Positions 36,766 to 45,851 of a stretch of 64,000 bases of DNA are shown one piece after another. The translations under genes were made by a program, and so were the position numbers. The notes under the pieces are model-generated. The model was not told the DNA's origin. It did not search any database and saw only the letters and a program-made list of their open reading frames with translations. The stretch is from Limnobacter parvus (GTDB lineage Bacteria > Pseudomonadota > Gammaproteobacteria > Burkholderiales > Burkholderiaceae_B): positions 310,001-374,000 of the forward strand of contig NZ_JANKHG010000001.1 in assembly GCF_024623725.1 (NCBI RefSeq). Reading direction: 5' to 3'. Position 1 is the stretch's first letter. Each line of letters starts with the position of its first letter.

Positions 36766-38690
36766 AAACAGGCCAACAAGCCCTTGAACCCAGGTTCGCT
36801 CTTCAATTTTCCTCGCTCTTCGTGCTCACACTGCTTGCCGCACTGTGGGGTACTTTTAAAGCACCATTGCATGTCCAAGGCAATCAATTTGCGCATCAAC
36901 AAGCCTACCTGTTAAGTCAGGCAAGCGTTGTTTTTTCCAACGACCCAAGTTTGACACCCGACAAGGTGGTTCAACTCGCCGGCAAGAAAACTGTGATGTT
37001 GCCCGATTCCTGGGACACTACGCAGCCCGATTTTGAAGGCCAGGGCTGGTATCAAATTGACTTTGTGCTTGACCCGGGCAAGCCAAAACCGGACACAGTG
37101 TTTTTGCCCCGGGCGATCATGAATGCGCACGCCCACTTGAATGGCCAATGGATCGGCGGGCAAGGAACCCTGGAAGGCAATCTTACTCGGCACTGGAACC
37201 ACCCTTACCTGTTCCAATTTTCGCCCGAACTTTTAAACAGTGGCAACAACACCCTGATGATACAAGTTGCCGGCTACAAGAACTACCGCAGCGGCATGGG
37301 CCGGGTGTGGCTTGGGCCAGGTCACCTGATGGTGCCTTTGTATGAGTCGTCTTATCGGTGGCAAGTCACGGGGTCAATGTTGGCCACTTTGGTGGCCCTT
37401 GCCAGTGGCTTGCTTTTGCTGTTGTTTGCGAAAGTGTTTCGTGAACAAGAAGGGTTTGTTTTTCTGGGCCTTGCAGTGATTGTATTTGCCGTGCGCAACA
37501 TCGGTTACTTCCTGGACTGGATTCCACTTCCGCACGCACAATGGGGCCAGTTGGTGCATAGCCTTCACGCCTGGTTTGCTGCGCTCTACCTGATTTTCCT
37601 TATTCAGTACATGTCACTTGAATGGACGTGGATTCGGCGCGCCTTGTGGGCCTATGCAATTTCAGTTTCTGTATTGACATTGGCTGCGAGTGGTCAGGAA
37701 ATACTGCAGTTCACTTTTTGGCTTCTGCTGCCCATCATTCCGATGGTGTTCCTGCTCAATATTCTGTTGCTAACCTACTCCTGGCGAAACCGAAGCTTCG
37801 AAGGCGCAATTTTGGCCTGCAGTTCGCTGCTTTTTGCACTGCTCAGCATTCGCGACCTGAGCATCATGCTGGATATGCTGCCGCTTGAATCAATTTTGTT
37901 GTCGCAGTACACAGGGATCATGCTGTTTGTTTCCGCGTGCTGGATTATCTATCAGCGCTATCGGGATTTGTTGAAGGACCTGGAAGTATCCAATGAATCG
38001 CTGAACTCCGAGTTGGTGATACGGGAAGAACAACTGTTCAGGCAATTCAATTTGCTGCGCAAGGTAGAGCAGCAGCGCGCCAAAGACGACGAACGCAGGC
38101 GAATAATGCAGGACATCCATGACGGCGTAGGTTCCAGCCTGGTATCGGCTTTAAATTTGAGTGAAATACGCCCACTGAGTCAGGACGAAATGCGCGAGGT
38201 GCTGCAAGAATGTCTTGATGACCTGCGCATGGCAATCGACTCGCTTGATCCGCAGAGCGATGATTTACTGGCGCTGTTGGGCAACTTCCGCTGGCGGTAT
38301 GAACGCCGTTTGAAAGCCACCGGCGTGAACCTGGTATGGACCGTTGGCGATGTGCCTAAGCTTGAGGGTTACAGCTCCCGCGATCTGTTTGATTTACTTC
38401 GAATTGTTCAGGAAATTTTTGCCAACAGCCTGAAACATGCCCAAGCGTCGAAAATAGAATTAAGTGTTCGCTGGGATGAAGTCAACGACAAAGTGCTGCT
38501 AAATATAAGTGACAACGGCGTGGGCATGCCCAAAAATACGCTGGGTCGTGGCCGAGGTTTGGCCCACATGCAAATGCGGGCAAAAGCGATTTGCATTGAA
38601 CTTTACACCGGACAAAACATGCATGAAAAACAAGGCGTCGCAGTGTTCATGGCCATACCAAAAACCAGACAAAGGCAATCCTCAGCTTAA
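36762..38690 (+). CDS. 7TM-type sensor histidine kinase 2 (HisKA_3)
   Basis: 642 residues starting at TTG. Paralogue of kinase 1 with the same domain order: anchor, jelly-roll domain (GWYQIDFVLDPGK, NAHAHLNGQWIGGQG, NNTLMIQVAGYKNYRSG), seven helices, coiled coil, phospho-acceptor His453 in QDIHDGVGSSLVSAL, and HATPase (SDNGVGMP, GRGLAHMQMRAKAI). Its 3' end overlaps the convergent HMG-CoA lyase stop. The duplicated pairs probably arose from tandem duplication of one two-gene unit. Confidence 0.88.
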   Translation: MKTGQQALEPRFALQFSSLFVLTLLAALWGTFKAPLHVQGNQFAHQQAYLLSQASVVFSNDPSLTPDKVVQLAGKKTVMLPDSWDTTQPDFEGQGWYQIDFVLDPGKPKPDTVFLPRAIMNAHAHLNGQWIGGQGTLEGNLTRHWNHPYLFQFSPELLNSGNNTLMIQVAGYKNYRSGMGRVWLGPGHLMVPLYESSYRWQVTGSMLATLVALASGLLLLLFAKVFREQEGFVFLGLAVIVFAVRNIGYFLDWIPLPHAQWGQLVHSLHAWFAALYLIFLIQYMSLEWTWIRRALWAYAISVSVLTLAASGQEILQFTFWLLLPIIPMVFLLNILLLTYSWRNRSFEGAILACSSLLFALLSIRDLSIMLDMLPLESILLSQYTGIMLFVSACWIIYQRYRDLLKDLEVSNESLNSELVIREEQLFRQFNLLRKVEQQRAKDDERRRIMQDIHDGVGSSLVSALNLSEIRPLSQDEMREVLQECLDDLRMAIDSLDPQSDDLLALLGNFRWRYERRLKATGVNLVWTVGDVPKLEGYSSRDLFDLLRIVQEIFANSLKHAQASKIELSVRWDEVNDKVLLNISDNGVGMPKNTLGRGRGLAHMQMRAKAICIELYTGQNMHEKQGVAVFMAIPKTRQRQSSA

Positions 38691-39625
38691 GGCGCAGATT
38701 CTGCATTCAACTTGTTCCACACTGCACGCCCGGCGCGGCTGATGTAAGGCTTGCCAACGCTGCCGGAAATCCATGCTCCGGTTTGAACCAGGCGATTCAA
38801 GTTCAAACCCGTTTCGATACCCATGCCGTGCAGCATGTACACCACGTCTTCAGTGGCAACATTGCCGGTTGCGCCCTTGGCGTAGGGGCAACCGCCCAGC
38901 CCAGCGATCGAACTGTGAAAGGTAGCCACACCCAATTGCAATGCGGCCAGAATATTGGCCAATGCCTGCCCATAGGTGTCATGAAAATGCCCCGCCACAG
39001 CATGAATGCCAACACGCTGACCCACCGCCTCGAACACCTGACTAACTCGCCCAGCGGTACCTACACCGATGGTGTCAGCCACATCGAATTCTTGTACACC
39101 AATGTCTTGCAAGCGCAGCGCCACTTCGGCCGCATTTTGGGTGGGTACATCGCCTTGATAAGGGCAACCCAAGGCGCACGAAATGGAACCGCGCAAGTGA
39201 ATGCCGTGGGTCCGTGCCAATTCAGCCACGGGCTTGAATCGTTCTATGCTTTCAGCAATCGTGCAGTTGATATTTTTCTGAGTGAAAGCTTCAGAGGCAG
39301 CCGTAAACACCACTGCTTCCTGCACACCGGCCTCTATGGCCGCTTCCATGCCCTTCAAATTCGGTACCAAAGCAGAATAAGAAACCTTGCGTGCTTTCAA
39401 TGCATGCATGGCATTCAAACCGGCCAGTACATCCACACCATCGGCCATTTGTGGCACCCACTTTGGCGACACGAATGCAGCAGCTTCAAGGCGTTGAACA
39501 CCCGCTTCAATTAACTGCTTGCACAGGTCAATTTTGATGGCTGTGGCAATCGGCGTTTTTTCGTTTTGTAAGCCGTCGCGTGGGCCAACTTCGACCAAGG
39601 TAACTTTTGAGGGTACTGTGATCAT
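38687..39625 (-). CDS. liuE: hydroxymethylglutaryl-CoA lyase
   Basis: 312 residues; cleaves HMG-CoA to acetyl-CoA and acetoacetate, the last step of leucine degradation. Signatures: EVGPRDGLQNEK near the N terminus, the metal-site His pair in AVAGHFHDTYGQALAN, and the catalytic Cys in GLGGCPYAKGATGNVATED. Its ATG overlaps the stop of the biotin carboxylase subunit gene upstream. Also named mvaB in other species. Confidence 0.95.
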   Translation of the reverse strand: MITVPSKVTLVEVGPRDGLQNEKTPIATAIKIDLCKQLIEAGVQRLEAAAFVSPKWVPQMADGVDVLAGLNAMHALKARKVSYSALVPNLKGMEAAIEAGVQEAVVFTAASEAFTQKNINCTIAESIERFKPVAELARTHGIHLRGSISCALGCPYQGDVPTQNAAEVALRLQDIGVQEFDVADTIGVGTAGRVSQVFEAVGQRVGIHAVAGHFHDTYGQALANILAALQLGVATFHSSIAGLGGCPYAKGATGNVATEDVVYMLHGMGIETGLNLNRLVQTGAWISGSVGKPYISRAGRAVWNKLNAESAP

Positions 39626-41667
39626 GCTGCCTTTGAATCTTCTGAAAAATGAATGAGTTCGGTGCCCTCAGTCACCTGATCGCCCACCGGGTGGGGAATG
39701 GCCTGCACCACGCCATCGCAGGGCGAATTCAGGGTGTGTTCCATCTTCATGGCTTCCAGCCCAATCAGTGGCTGGCCTTTCTTCACTGTGTCGCCCACGT
39801 TTACAAATACGGCAAACACTTTGCCCGGCATGGGGGCGGCCACACCATTGGCATCATGGCCTTGGTCTACGCGAATGTGCGCCGGGTTTTGCCATTGCAG
39901 GCTGCATTGTTCAGCACCCACATGAAGACTGAGCTGATCGCCATGCCAAATCAGATCAAAGGCGCTACCCGCATGCGGACCGTTACAGACTTGACCAGTC
40001 AATCGGGGCAGTTTTTGAGTGGCGTTGACCGGATCAAGTTGACAGCTTAGTGCAAACTCTCGGCACTGAATGATGGCCGTGTGGCCTTGAACTTGCACAT
40101 GGCTGTGGGTTGCGAAACTGCGTTCACGTTCATGCCAGCGGTCTTCCCGCAGTGGCGGGGCGCTGGAATAAAAGCCATCGAGCGTGGCCAGTGGGTCGGT
40201 GATATTTTTCGATGTTGCCTGATTGTGCAAAGCCCAGCGTGCAAGGCCAGCCAAGGCAGCTTGGGTCTGAATATCGATGCTGGTTTCCGGATTCATTTTC
40301 ATTCTGTCGATCAGCCCCGTGTCGTATCCACCCGCAGCGAATTCCGGGTGCAAACACAAACTGCGCAGCCAGGCCAGGTTGTTCTTCACACCCACACAGC
40401 GCAGCTGCGCCAAGGCATCTGCCAGCTTTTGCAAAGCCGCGGCACGGGTGGGTGCCCAGGTGATAAGTTTACCCACCATGGGGTCGTAATACGGCGACAC
40501 AGCCAACCCCGAACGCATGGAAGAATCCAGGCGAATTCCTGCAGTTCGGCCCGCATGCGTGCCAGTGCGAAACTCGATCACCTCAGGTGCTTCCCACAAT
40601 TCCACCGTGCCAATGGCAGGCAGAAATCCCTGGTCCGGGTTTTCAGCATACAGGCGAGCCTCGAATGCGTGACCATCAATGTGGATGGTTTCCTGTGTGG
40701 CTGGCAACGGCAGGCCGGCTGCAATTTCAATTTGCCATTGCACCAAATCAAACCCGGTGATCATTTCTGTGACAGGGTGTTCCACTTGCAGGCGGGTGTT
40801 CATTTCCATGAAATAAAACTCACCACGCGCATCCAGCAAAAATTCGACTGTGCCCGCACCCACATAATTTACTGCCTTGGCCACCTGCACTGCAGTGCGG
40901 CCGAATGCTTCGCGTTGTCGTTCCGTCAATCCGAATGCAGGTGCTTCTTCGATCACTTTTTGGTGGCGGCGCTGGGCAGAACAATCGCGTTCAAACAAAT
41001 GCACCACATTGCCATGCGTATCGGCAAACACCTGCACTTCCACATGGCGAGGTTTGATAATTTGCTTTTCAAGCATCACAGTGGCATCGCCAAATGCGTT
41101 TTTCGCTTCACGCTGGCAGCTTTCCAATGCGGCCTGCAATTCGCCAGCGCTGTTGACGATTCGAATTCCCTTGCCACCGCCACCAGCCACCGCTTTGATC
41201 ATGAGCGGAAAACCAATTCGCTCCGCCTCAGCTTGCAGCGTGTTCAACGATTGATCAGCCCCAAAATACCCAGGAATCAGCGGCACGCCAGCAGGCTGCA
41301 CACAGGCTTTGGCTTCGCTTTTGCTGCCCATGGTGCGAATCGCTTCTACGCCGGGGCCAATGAAGGTGATTTGCGCATCGGCACAGGCTTGCGCGAAGGC
41401 TGCGTTTTCAGACAAAAAACCATAACCAGGGTGTATGGCTTGTGCACCGGTTTGCTGGGCCGCTGCAATTACTTTTTCAATATTCAGGTAGCTTTGTGCC
41501 GCTTCCGGTTCACCCAGACAGATAGCTTCGTTGCATTCCTGAACATGCAGTGCCATGGCATCGGCCGTGGAGTATACGGCCACAGTTTGAATGCCCATGG
41601 CCTGCGCAGTGCGGTTAATTCGGCGGGCAATTTCGCCACGATTGGCGATGAGCAAGATTTGAAACAT
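39622..41667 (-). CDS. liuD: methylcrotonyl-CoA carboxylase, biotin carboxylase/carrier subunit
   Basis: 681 residues: biotin carboxylase domain (LIANRGEIARRINRTA, ATP-grasp glycine loop AVAGGGGKGIRIV, CSAQRRHQKVIEEAP, FYFMEMNTRLQVEHPVTE), a BT domain, and a C-terminal biotinyl carrier with the biotin Lys in GLEAMKMEHTL. ATG at 41667 (MFQILLIANRG) is the usual start. Assigned to methylcrotonyl-CoA by linkage with HMG-CoA lyase and the beta subunit at 45852. A weak leftward TATACT lies at 41703-41708. Confidence 0.92.
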   Translation of the reverse strand: MFQILLIANRGEIARRINRTAQAMGIQTVAVYSTADAMALHVQECNEAICLGEPEAAQSYLNIEKVIAAAQQTGAQAIHPGYGFLSENAAFAQACADAQITFIGPGVEAIRTMGSKSEAKACVQPAGVPLIPGYFGADQSLNTLQAEAERIGFPLMIKAVAGGGGKGIRIVNSAGELQAALESCQREAKNAFGDATVMLEKQIIKPRHVEVQVFADTHGNVVHLFERDCSAQRRHQKVIEEAPAFGLTERQREAFGRTAVQVAKAVNYVGAGTVEFLLDARGEFYFMEMNTRLQVEHPVTEMITGFDLVQWQIEIAAGLPLPATQETIHIDGHAFEARLYAENPDQGFLPAIGTVELWEAPEVIEFRTGTHAGRTAGIRLDSSMRSGLAVSPYYDPMVGKLITWAPTRAAALQKLADALAQLRCVGVKNNLAWLRSLCLHPEFAAGGYDTGLIDRMKMNPETSIDIQTQAALAGLARWALHNQATSKNITDPLATLDGFYSSAPPLREDRWHERERSFATHSHVQVQGHTAIIQCREFALSCQLDPVNATQKLPRLTGQVCNGPHAGSAFDLIWHGDQLSLHVGAEQCSLQWQNPAHIRVDQGHDANGVAAPMPGKVFAVFVNVGDTVKKGQPLIGLEAMKMEHTLNSPCDGVVQAIPHPVGDQVTEGTELIHFSEDSKAA

Positions 41668-41744
41668 TTGGTGAGCCCAAGCGAACAATTAGCAAAGGCT
41701 TTAGTATAAACGGCCTTGATCCACCAAACGATTGATCTACGAAA

Positions 41745-43745
41745 TCATTGCTTTACCGGGGACTGATTGACCGGAAAATGCATTAATACGTTGTGCCTTG
41801 AGAATTTACTGACAAGGTGGGTGGATAACTTGACCGACTCAGGTTGCCATGCAACGCCACCCTCCCGCACGCCATGAATGAGCAGAAGATCGTCAGGCTG
41901 CACAAGGTCTTTTCTTGGCTCCCCCCAATTTGCAAGCGCCTCAAACTCAAACTCCAGTTTGATTTTTGACACGTCAAGGCCACGTTGGATCGCACCCCGA
42001 GTTCTTTCCTCACCAACAAAGACTATCGGGGTTGCCAATTGAGCGGCCAATCTGCAATAGGTTCGCAAGGCCTCCAAAAATCCAAACTCATATTGCGCAT
42101 TGGGCGGCATAAAAACAACCATCCTTTTGGTAGCGGGCAAGGGCATTTTCAACCGACAAATGGTTAGGGCTGAATCCAGCGAACGGGCCAGTTTCTCCTG
42201 TAGGCTTCCGAAAAATTTTTCAGGTGTGGTAGTACGATCCCCCCAGCCACAAACAAGATGAGTGCATCGGTTTTCCCGAGCAGCCCTAAGCAAGCCGTCG
42301 GCTACACTTAGTGCCAATGGAGTTAATTTAACGGTCGGTACTTCCGCACCCGCCAACATGCTTGCAGCCTGATTTGTCAGTTGCTCTGCTTTGATGATGG
42401 CCTGCTGATTGTCATGAATGTCTTGAACAACCGATGCCAAATAAAGCGCCTGACTCTGGGCGGGGTCGCGTAGTAAATGTGCGAACTCGACAAGTCGAGT
42501 ATCCTGATGACGGGGGGACAAACTCACCATGAAGCGCTCAAAACGTGGTTCGTCGTTTGCGGGCTCCGCTTGCTCAGTCACAACCATCTGACGACCATAT
42601 TTTTCAACAACCCACGGCGCAAACGCACAGGTGACAATGATCATCAAGATTGCACCGTTGACGATTTCTTCGTCGAAAAGACCAATGTTGTATCCAACAA
42701 TTGTGGCAGCCAGTGTTGCCGCGGCTTGGGCAAGACTTAATCCGAACACAACTTTCGCTTCCGCGTTGGAATATCCCATCAAGCGCTGAAAAACTACAGA
42801 TGCAGCCCATTTTGTGAAGAATATGGTAAAAAGCATTCCCAGCGCGACGCCCCAGGCGCGTAAGCCGCCGGAGAAGATTTTTACATCGAGCAACATGCCA
42901 ACAGAAATCAGGAAAAACGGGATAAAAACGGCTTCGCCAGTGAATCGCAATCGATTCATCAAAACCCCGTTTTGAGGAATAAGACGATTCAAAGACAAAC
43001 CCGCGAGAAACGCGCCCACAATCGGCTCTGCCCCAACCGCATAGGAAAGACTGGCCGCACCAAAAACACAGGCCAAAACAAAAACAAATTCAGCGATACT
43101 GTCTTCGCCAGCCAGCTTGAAAAACCAACGCGCCAGTTTTGGCAATAACCACAACAAGCTTGCCATGTACACCACCAAGCCAAGTGACAACTTCACCCAA
43201 AGCCAAGTGCTGGGCTGTTGATCAACTGATGCCGCAATGACCGCCAAAACAAGCAATGCCAAAGTATCTGTAATAATGGTCCCGCCAACGGCAGACGTGA
43301 CCGCAGGGTTACGCGCCAAGCCCAAGCGGCTAACAACTGGGTAGGCCAACAGAGTGTGGGAGGCAAAAATACTGCCAAGCAGAATTGATGCGGGCCAGTC
43401 AAAATTCAACACAAAGCCAAGCATGACCCCAACAGACATCGGCACTGCGAAGGTCAACAAACCGAATACAACGCTATGAGATCCATAACGTTTAAGCACC
43501 AGCATGTCAATTTCCAATGCCGCGATGAACATGATGTACAGCAAGCCCACGGTACCAAACAAAATGAAAGACTGATCACGGGCAAGCACGTTGAGTGCAT
43601 TCGGGCCCAGCAAGGCGCCCGCGAGTAACAACCCAATCATTCCCGGCAAACGGGAACGAGCCATTACAAAAGGTGCCAATAAAATTAAAAGAAGCACCAA
43701 GGTAAATACAAAAACAGGATTCTGAATGGGCAAAAAGTCAGTCAT
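41745..43745 (-). CDS. CPA2-family cation:proton antiporter with C-terminal regulatory region
   Basis: 666 residues. About 12 helices form a Na+/H+ exchanger domain (about 1-385): LPGMIGLLLAGALLGPNAL, ALEIDMLVLKRY, GAEPIVGAFLAGLSLNRL, EAVFIPFFLISVGMLLD. The soluble C terminus (about 400-666) resembles paired universal-stress-like folds, not a TrkA-N domain (LVCGWGDRTTTPEKFFGS, LPATKRMVVFMPP). The transported ion cannot be told from sequence. It is inserted between liu genes together with the kinase gene. Confidence 0.82.
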   Translation of the reverse strand: MTDFLPIQNPVFVFTLVLLLILLAPFVMARSRLPGMIGLLLAGALLGPNALNVLARDQSFILFGTVGLLYIMFIAALEIDMLVLKRYGSHSVVFGLLTFAVPMSVGVMLGFVLNFDWPASILLGSIFASHTLLAYPVVSRLGLARNPAVTSAVGGTIITDTLALLVLAVIAASVDQQPSTWLWVKLSLGLVVYMASLLWLLPKLARWFFKLAGEDSIAEFVFVLACVFGAASLSYAVGAEPIVGAFLAGLSLNRLIPQNGVLMNRLRFTGEAVFIPFFLISVGMLLDVKIFSGGLRAWGVALGMLFTIFFTKWAASVVFQRLMGYSNAEAKVVFGLSLAQAAATLAATIVGYNIGLFDEEIVNGAILMIIVTCAFAPWVVEKYGRQMVVTEQAEPANDEPRFERFMVSLSPRHQDTRLVEFAHLLRDPAQSQALYLASVVQDIHDNQQAIIKAEQLTNQAASMLAGAEVPTVKLTPLALSVADGLLRAARENRCTHLVCGWGDRTTTPEKFFGSLQEKLARSLDSALTICRLKMPLPATKRMVVFMPPNAQYEFGFLEALRTYCRLAAQLATPIVFVGEERTRGAIQRGLDVSKIKLEFEFEALANWGEPRKDLVQPDDLLLIHGVREGGVAWQPESVKLSTHLVSKFSRHNVLMHFPVNQSPVKQ

Positions 43746-43838
43746 TGAATGTGGGTAAAAATAGCGAAGCAGCTTTTTATTGTAACTGACGACACCAAAT
43801 CTACCCGGAGCACACGATTAATAGTGACGCCAAACGCT

Positions 43839-44897
43839 TCAGGACTGTAACCAGGGGTGATTGATTGCATCGGACAAAGTTAGGCCTTGCTTGTAACACA
43901 GGGTGTTGATGAACGCTTCTTGCGTAGGCGCTTGATCGCTGACGGGCTTGGCCACCTCGGCCTGCTCTTCATTGGACAAATCTTCCAGTACCTGTCGATC
44001 AAAATCCACTTTAAGTTCTGGAATTTGCCCTGTTGCTTCGGCAAGCATTCGGCCCATGGAATACAGATCGATTTCTGCGGCTGTTTTGTCTTCTTTGCTG
44101 GGCAGGCTGTATTTGTCGGTGCCACTCGCACCTTGATCAGCTTCATGCAGTGAAGAAGCGTCTCCAAAATCGATGTAAGTAACCTGAATGTTATTGTCGT
44201 CATTTTTAGACACGAACACATTGCCGGGTTTAATGTCGCGGTGACACACGTCTTTGTTGTGCAAGTTTTGCAGGCCCAACAAGAGTTCTTTGCTTGTTGC
44301 CTTCAACAATGCCGCTTGTTCTTCAACAGGCGCTTTCTGAATCACGTTGTCGAAGAAGTGATTCAGCTGTGCACCGGAGGCTTGTTCCATTACCAAGCGG
44401 TAACCGCTGGAGGTAATTTCCTGATTCAGCAGCTTGGGAGAATTCACCCCTGCCAGCTTTTCCATTGCAGTGATCTCGCGGCGCACCTGCGCAGCACCTA
44501 CAGAAGGCTGAAACTTGCCTTCTTTCAAGATGAATTCCTGGTGATCGGCGAGTGGAGACGTTTGATCGTTGCCAATCAGCGCTCTGGGTCTGGGCGTTGC
44601 AATTCGAACTGATCCAAGACCGCCCTTGGCGATGACCTTTGGAGTTGCATCAAAGTAGTCAAAAGTGCGCCGGTTGGGAGTAAGGAAGGACGGAGGATTT
44701 GAACCGTGCTGAGACTTTGGACTGCCGCTTGAAGATTCCAGGCCAACGGACAGGTGGGCCATTCGCTCTCTGAGAGTTTTGATGGCAATTGTTTTCGCCG
44801 TACCACTGGAGCCGGTTGGGCGCTGCGCAGCAGGAGATGCTTCATCAGCCAAGGAAGGACTGGAGATGGAAATAGATAAATTTGGCTTTAACGGCAT
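43839..44897 (-). CDS. eukaryotic-type Ser/Thr protein kinase, effector-like
   Basis: 352 residues with no membrane helix. The first about 75 residues are Ser/Thr/Pro rich and disordered-looking, like type III or IV effector leaders. The kinase core is complete: glycine loop AKGGLGSVRIA (90-100), Lys125 in FILKEGKF, helix C Glu141, HRD at 219-221 in CHRDIKPGNVFV, DFG at 243-245, and an activation segment ending GTDKYSLPSKED. The C-lobe ends with NHPWL. It lacks the PASTA or membrane parts of housekeeping PknB kinases. The Shine-Dalgarno AAAGG five bases from the ATG lies inside a long stem (see 44898-44991). It may have been acquired horizontally. Confidence 0.82.
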   Translation of the reverse strand: MPLKPNLSISISSPSLADEASPAAQRPTGSSGTAKTIAIKTLRERMAHLSVGLESSSGSPKSQHGSNPPSFLTPNRRTFDYFDATPKVIAKGGLGSVRIATPRPRALIGNDQTSPLADHQEFILKEGKFQPSVGAAQVRREITAMEKLAGVNSPKLLNQEITSSGYRLVMEQASGAQLNHFFDNVIQKAPVEEQAALLKATSKELLLGLQNLHNKDVCHRDIKPGNVFVSKNDDNNIQVTYIDFGDASSLHEADQGASGTDKYSLPSKEDKTAAEIDLYSMGRMLAEATGQIPELKVDFDRQVLEDLSNEEQAEVAKPVSDQAPTQEAFINTLCYKQGLTLSDAINHPWLQS

Positions 44898-44991
44898 ACA
44901 AACCTTTGAATTGGAACGAATGGATTCACTTGAACCATGAGCACTTAAGTAGCCAAGTACAACTGAACAGTTCCAATCAATTCAAAGGTTT
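44898..44991 (-). promoter_or_regulatory. leader stem-loop that buries the kinase ribosome binding site
   Basis: On the minus strand the RNA segment AAACCTTTGAATT-gatt-GGAAC (44970-44991) pairs with GTTCC-AATTCAAAGGTTT (44900-44917): 13 bp plus 5 bp around a 4-base bulge, with a loop of about 52 bases. The Shine-Dalgarno AAAGG is inside the 3' arm and the ATG follows 2 bases after the stem. This layout suggests control of translation, such as a thermosensor or a trans-acting RNA/protein switch. Confidence 0.6.
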
Positions 44992-45007
44992 ATTTGGCAA
45001 CCGGTGT

Positions 45008-45805
45008 TTAAGCCATCCACCTCGGTTTGCGTTTTTCCATAAAAGCCATCATGCCCTCGGCAGCCTCTGCACTGCCCCGAACTGCGGCAAGGCGTGCTGC
45101 CACTTCAGCATGTGTTTCATCGGCGGTAATGTCCATTCGCGACACATCTCGAACCAGTTTTTTGCAGGCTGCCATGGCATCGGGGGCGCAACTGTCGAGC
45201 TCGGTGAGTATGCCATCCAGCTTCGCGTCCAGTGTGTCGGGTGTGGTCAGTTCATGCACCATGCCAAGTTCGTAGGCTTTTTCAGCCGTGAATGTTTCGC
45301 CGGTGATGAAATACCTGCGCGCAGCCTGAACACCCATGGCTTGAACCACATAGGGGCTGATGGTGGCCGGGATCAAACCGCGCTTCACTTCTGGCAAACT
45401 GAATTTCACATTGTTGCTGGCCACAATAATGTCGCTGGCACTGACCAAGCCTGTGGCACCAGCCAAACACAAACCGTGCACCCGCGCCACCACGGGTTTT
45501 GGGCATTCAGCAATGCCACGAAACAGGCTGGTCAAGGTCGTTCCGCTTTGCTGATTACTTGTTGCCTGTTGGGCCATTTGCATCATGTAGCCCAAATCGG
45601 CACCGGAACAGAACGCATCACCATTGGCAGCCAACACGATGGCGCGTGTTTCAGAATCGCCGCCCAAGCGCTGAAAGGCTTCAACCAGCATGGCGATCAT
45701 TTCGCCGTTCATGGCGTTTTTAATGTGCGGACGATTCAGCGTCAGCCACACCGATTTTCCCTTACGGGTTTCAATCACAGGCTTTTCATTCGATTGTTCT
45801 GTCAT
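45008..45805 (-). CDS. liuC: enoyl-CoA hydratase/isomerase (methylglutaconyl-CoA hydratase)
   Basis: 265-residue crotonase. Substrate-binding blocks are LTLNRPHIKNAMNGEMI, ANGDAFCSGADLGYM (oxyanion turn), RVHGLCLAGATGLVSASDIIV and SLPEVKRGLIPATISPYVV with the catalytic Glu region. Linkage to methylcrotonyl-CoA carboxylase beta subunit (46 bases upstream) suggests hydration of 3-methylglutaconyl-CoA to HMG-CoA. Confidence 0.88.
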   Translation of the reverse strand: MTEQSNEKPVIETRKGKSVWLTLNRPHIKNAMNGEMIAMLVEAFQRLGGDSETRAIVLAANGDAFCSGADLGYMMQMAQQATSNQQSGTTLTSLFRGIAECPKPVVARVHGLCLAGATGLVSASDIIVASNNVKFSLPEVKRGLIPATISPYVVQAMGVQAARRYFITGETFTAEKAYELGMVHELTTPDTLDAKLDGILTELDSCAPDAMAACKKLVRDVSRMDITADETHAEVAARLAAVRGSAEAAEGMMAFMEKRKPRWMA

Positions 45806-45851
45806 GTCACAGTCTCCGTTTTTTTATATTCGCGCATTTAAGTTCGCGCTT

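Noticed and set aside
40081-41709. 542-residue plus-strand open frame
   Set aside because: It is antisense to the well-supported biotin carboxylase gene, has no ribosome binding site or family features and is rich in His/Cys/Phe as reverse-strand shadows are.
44882-45841. 319-residue plus-strand open frame
   Set aside because: It is antisense to the enoyl-CoA hydratase gene and crosses the kinase leader; no protein-like features.
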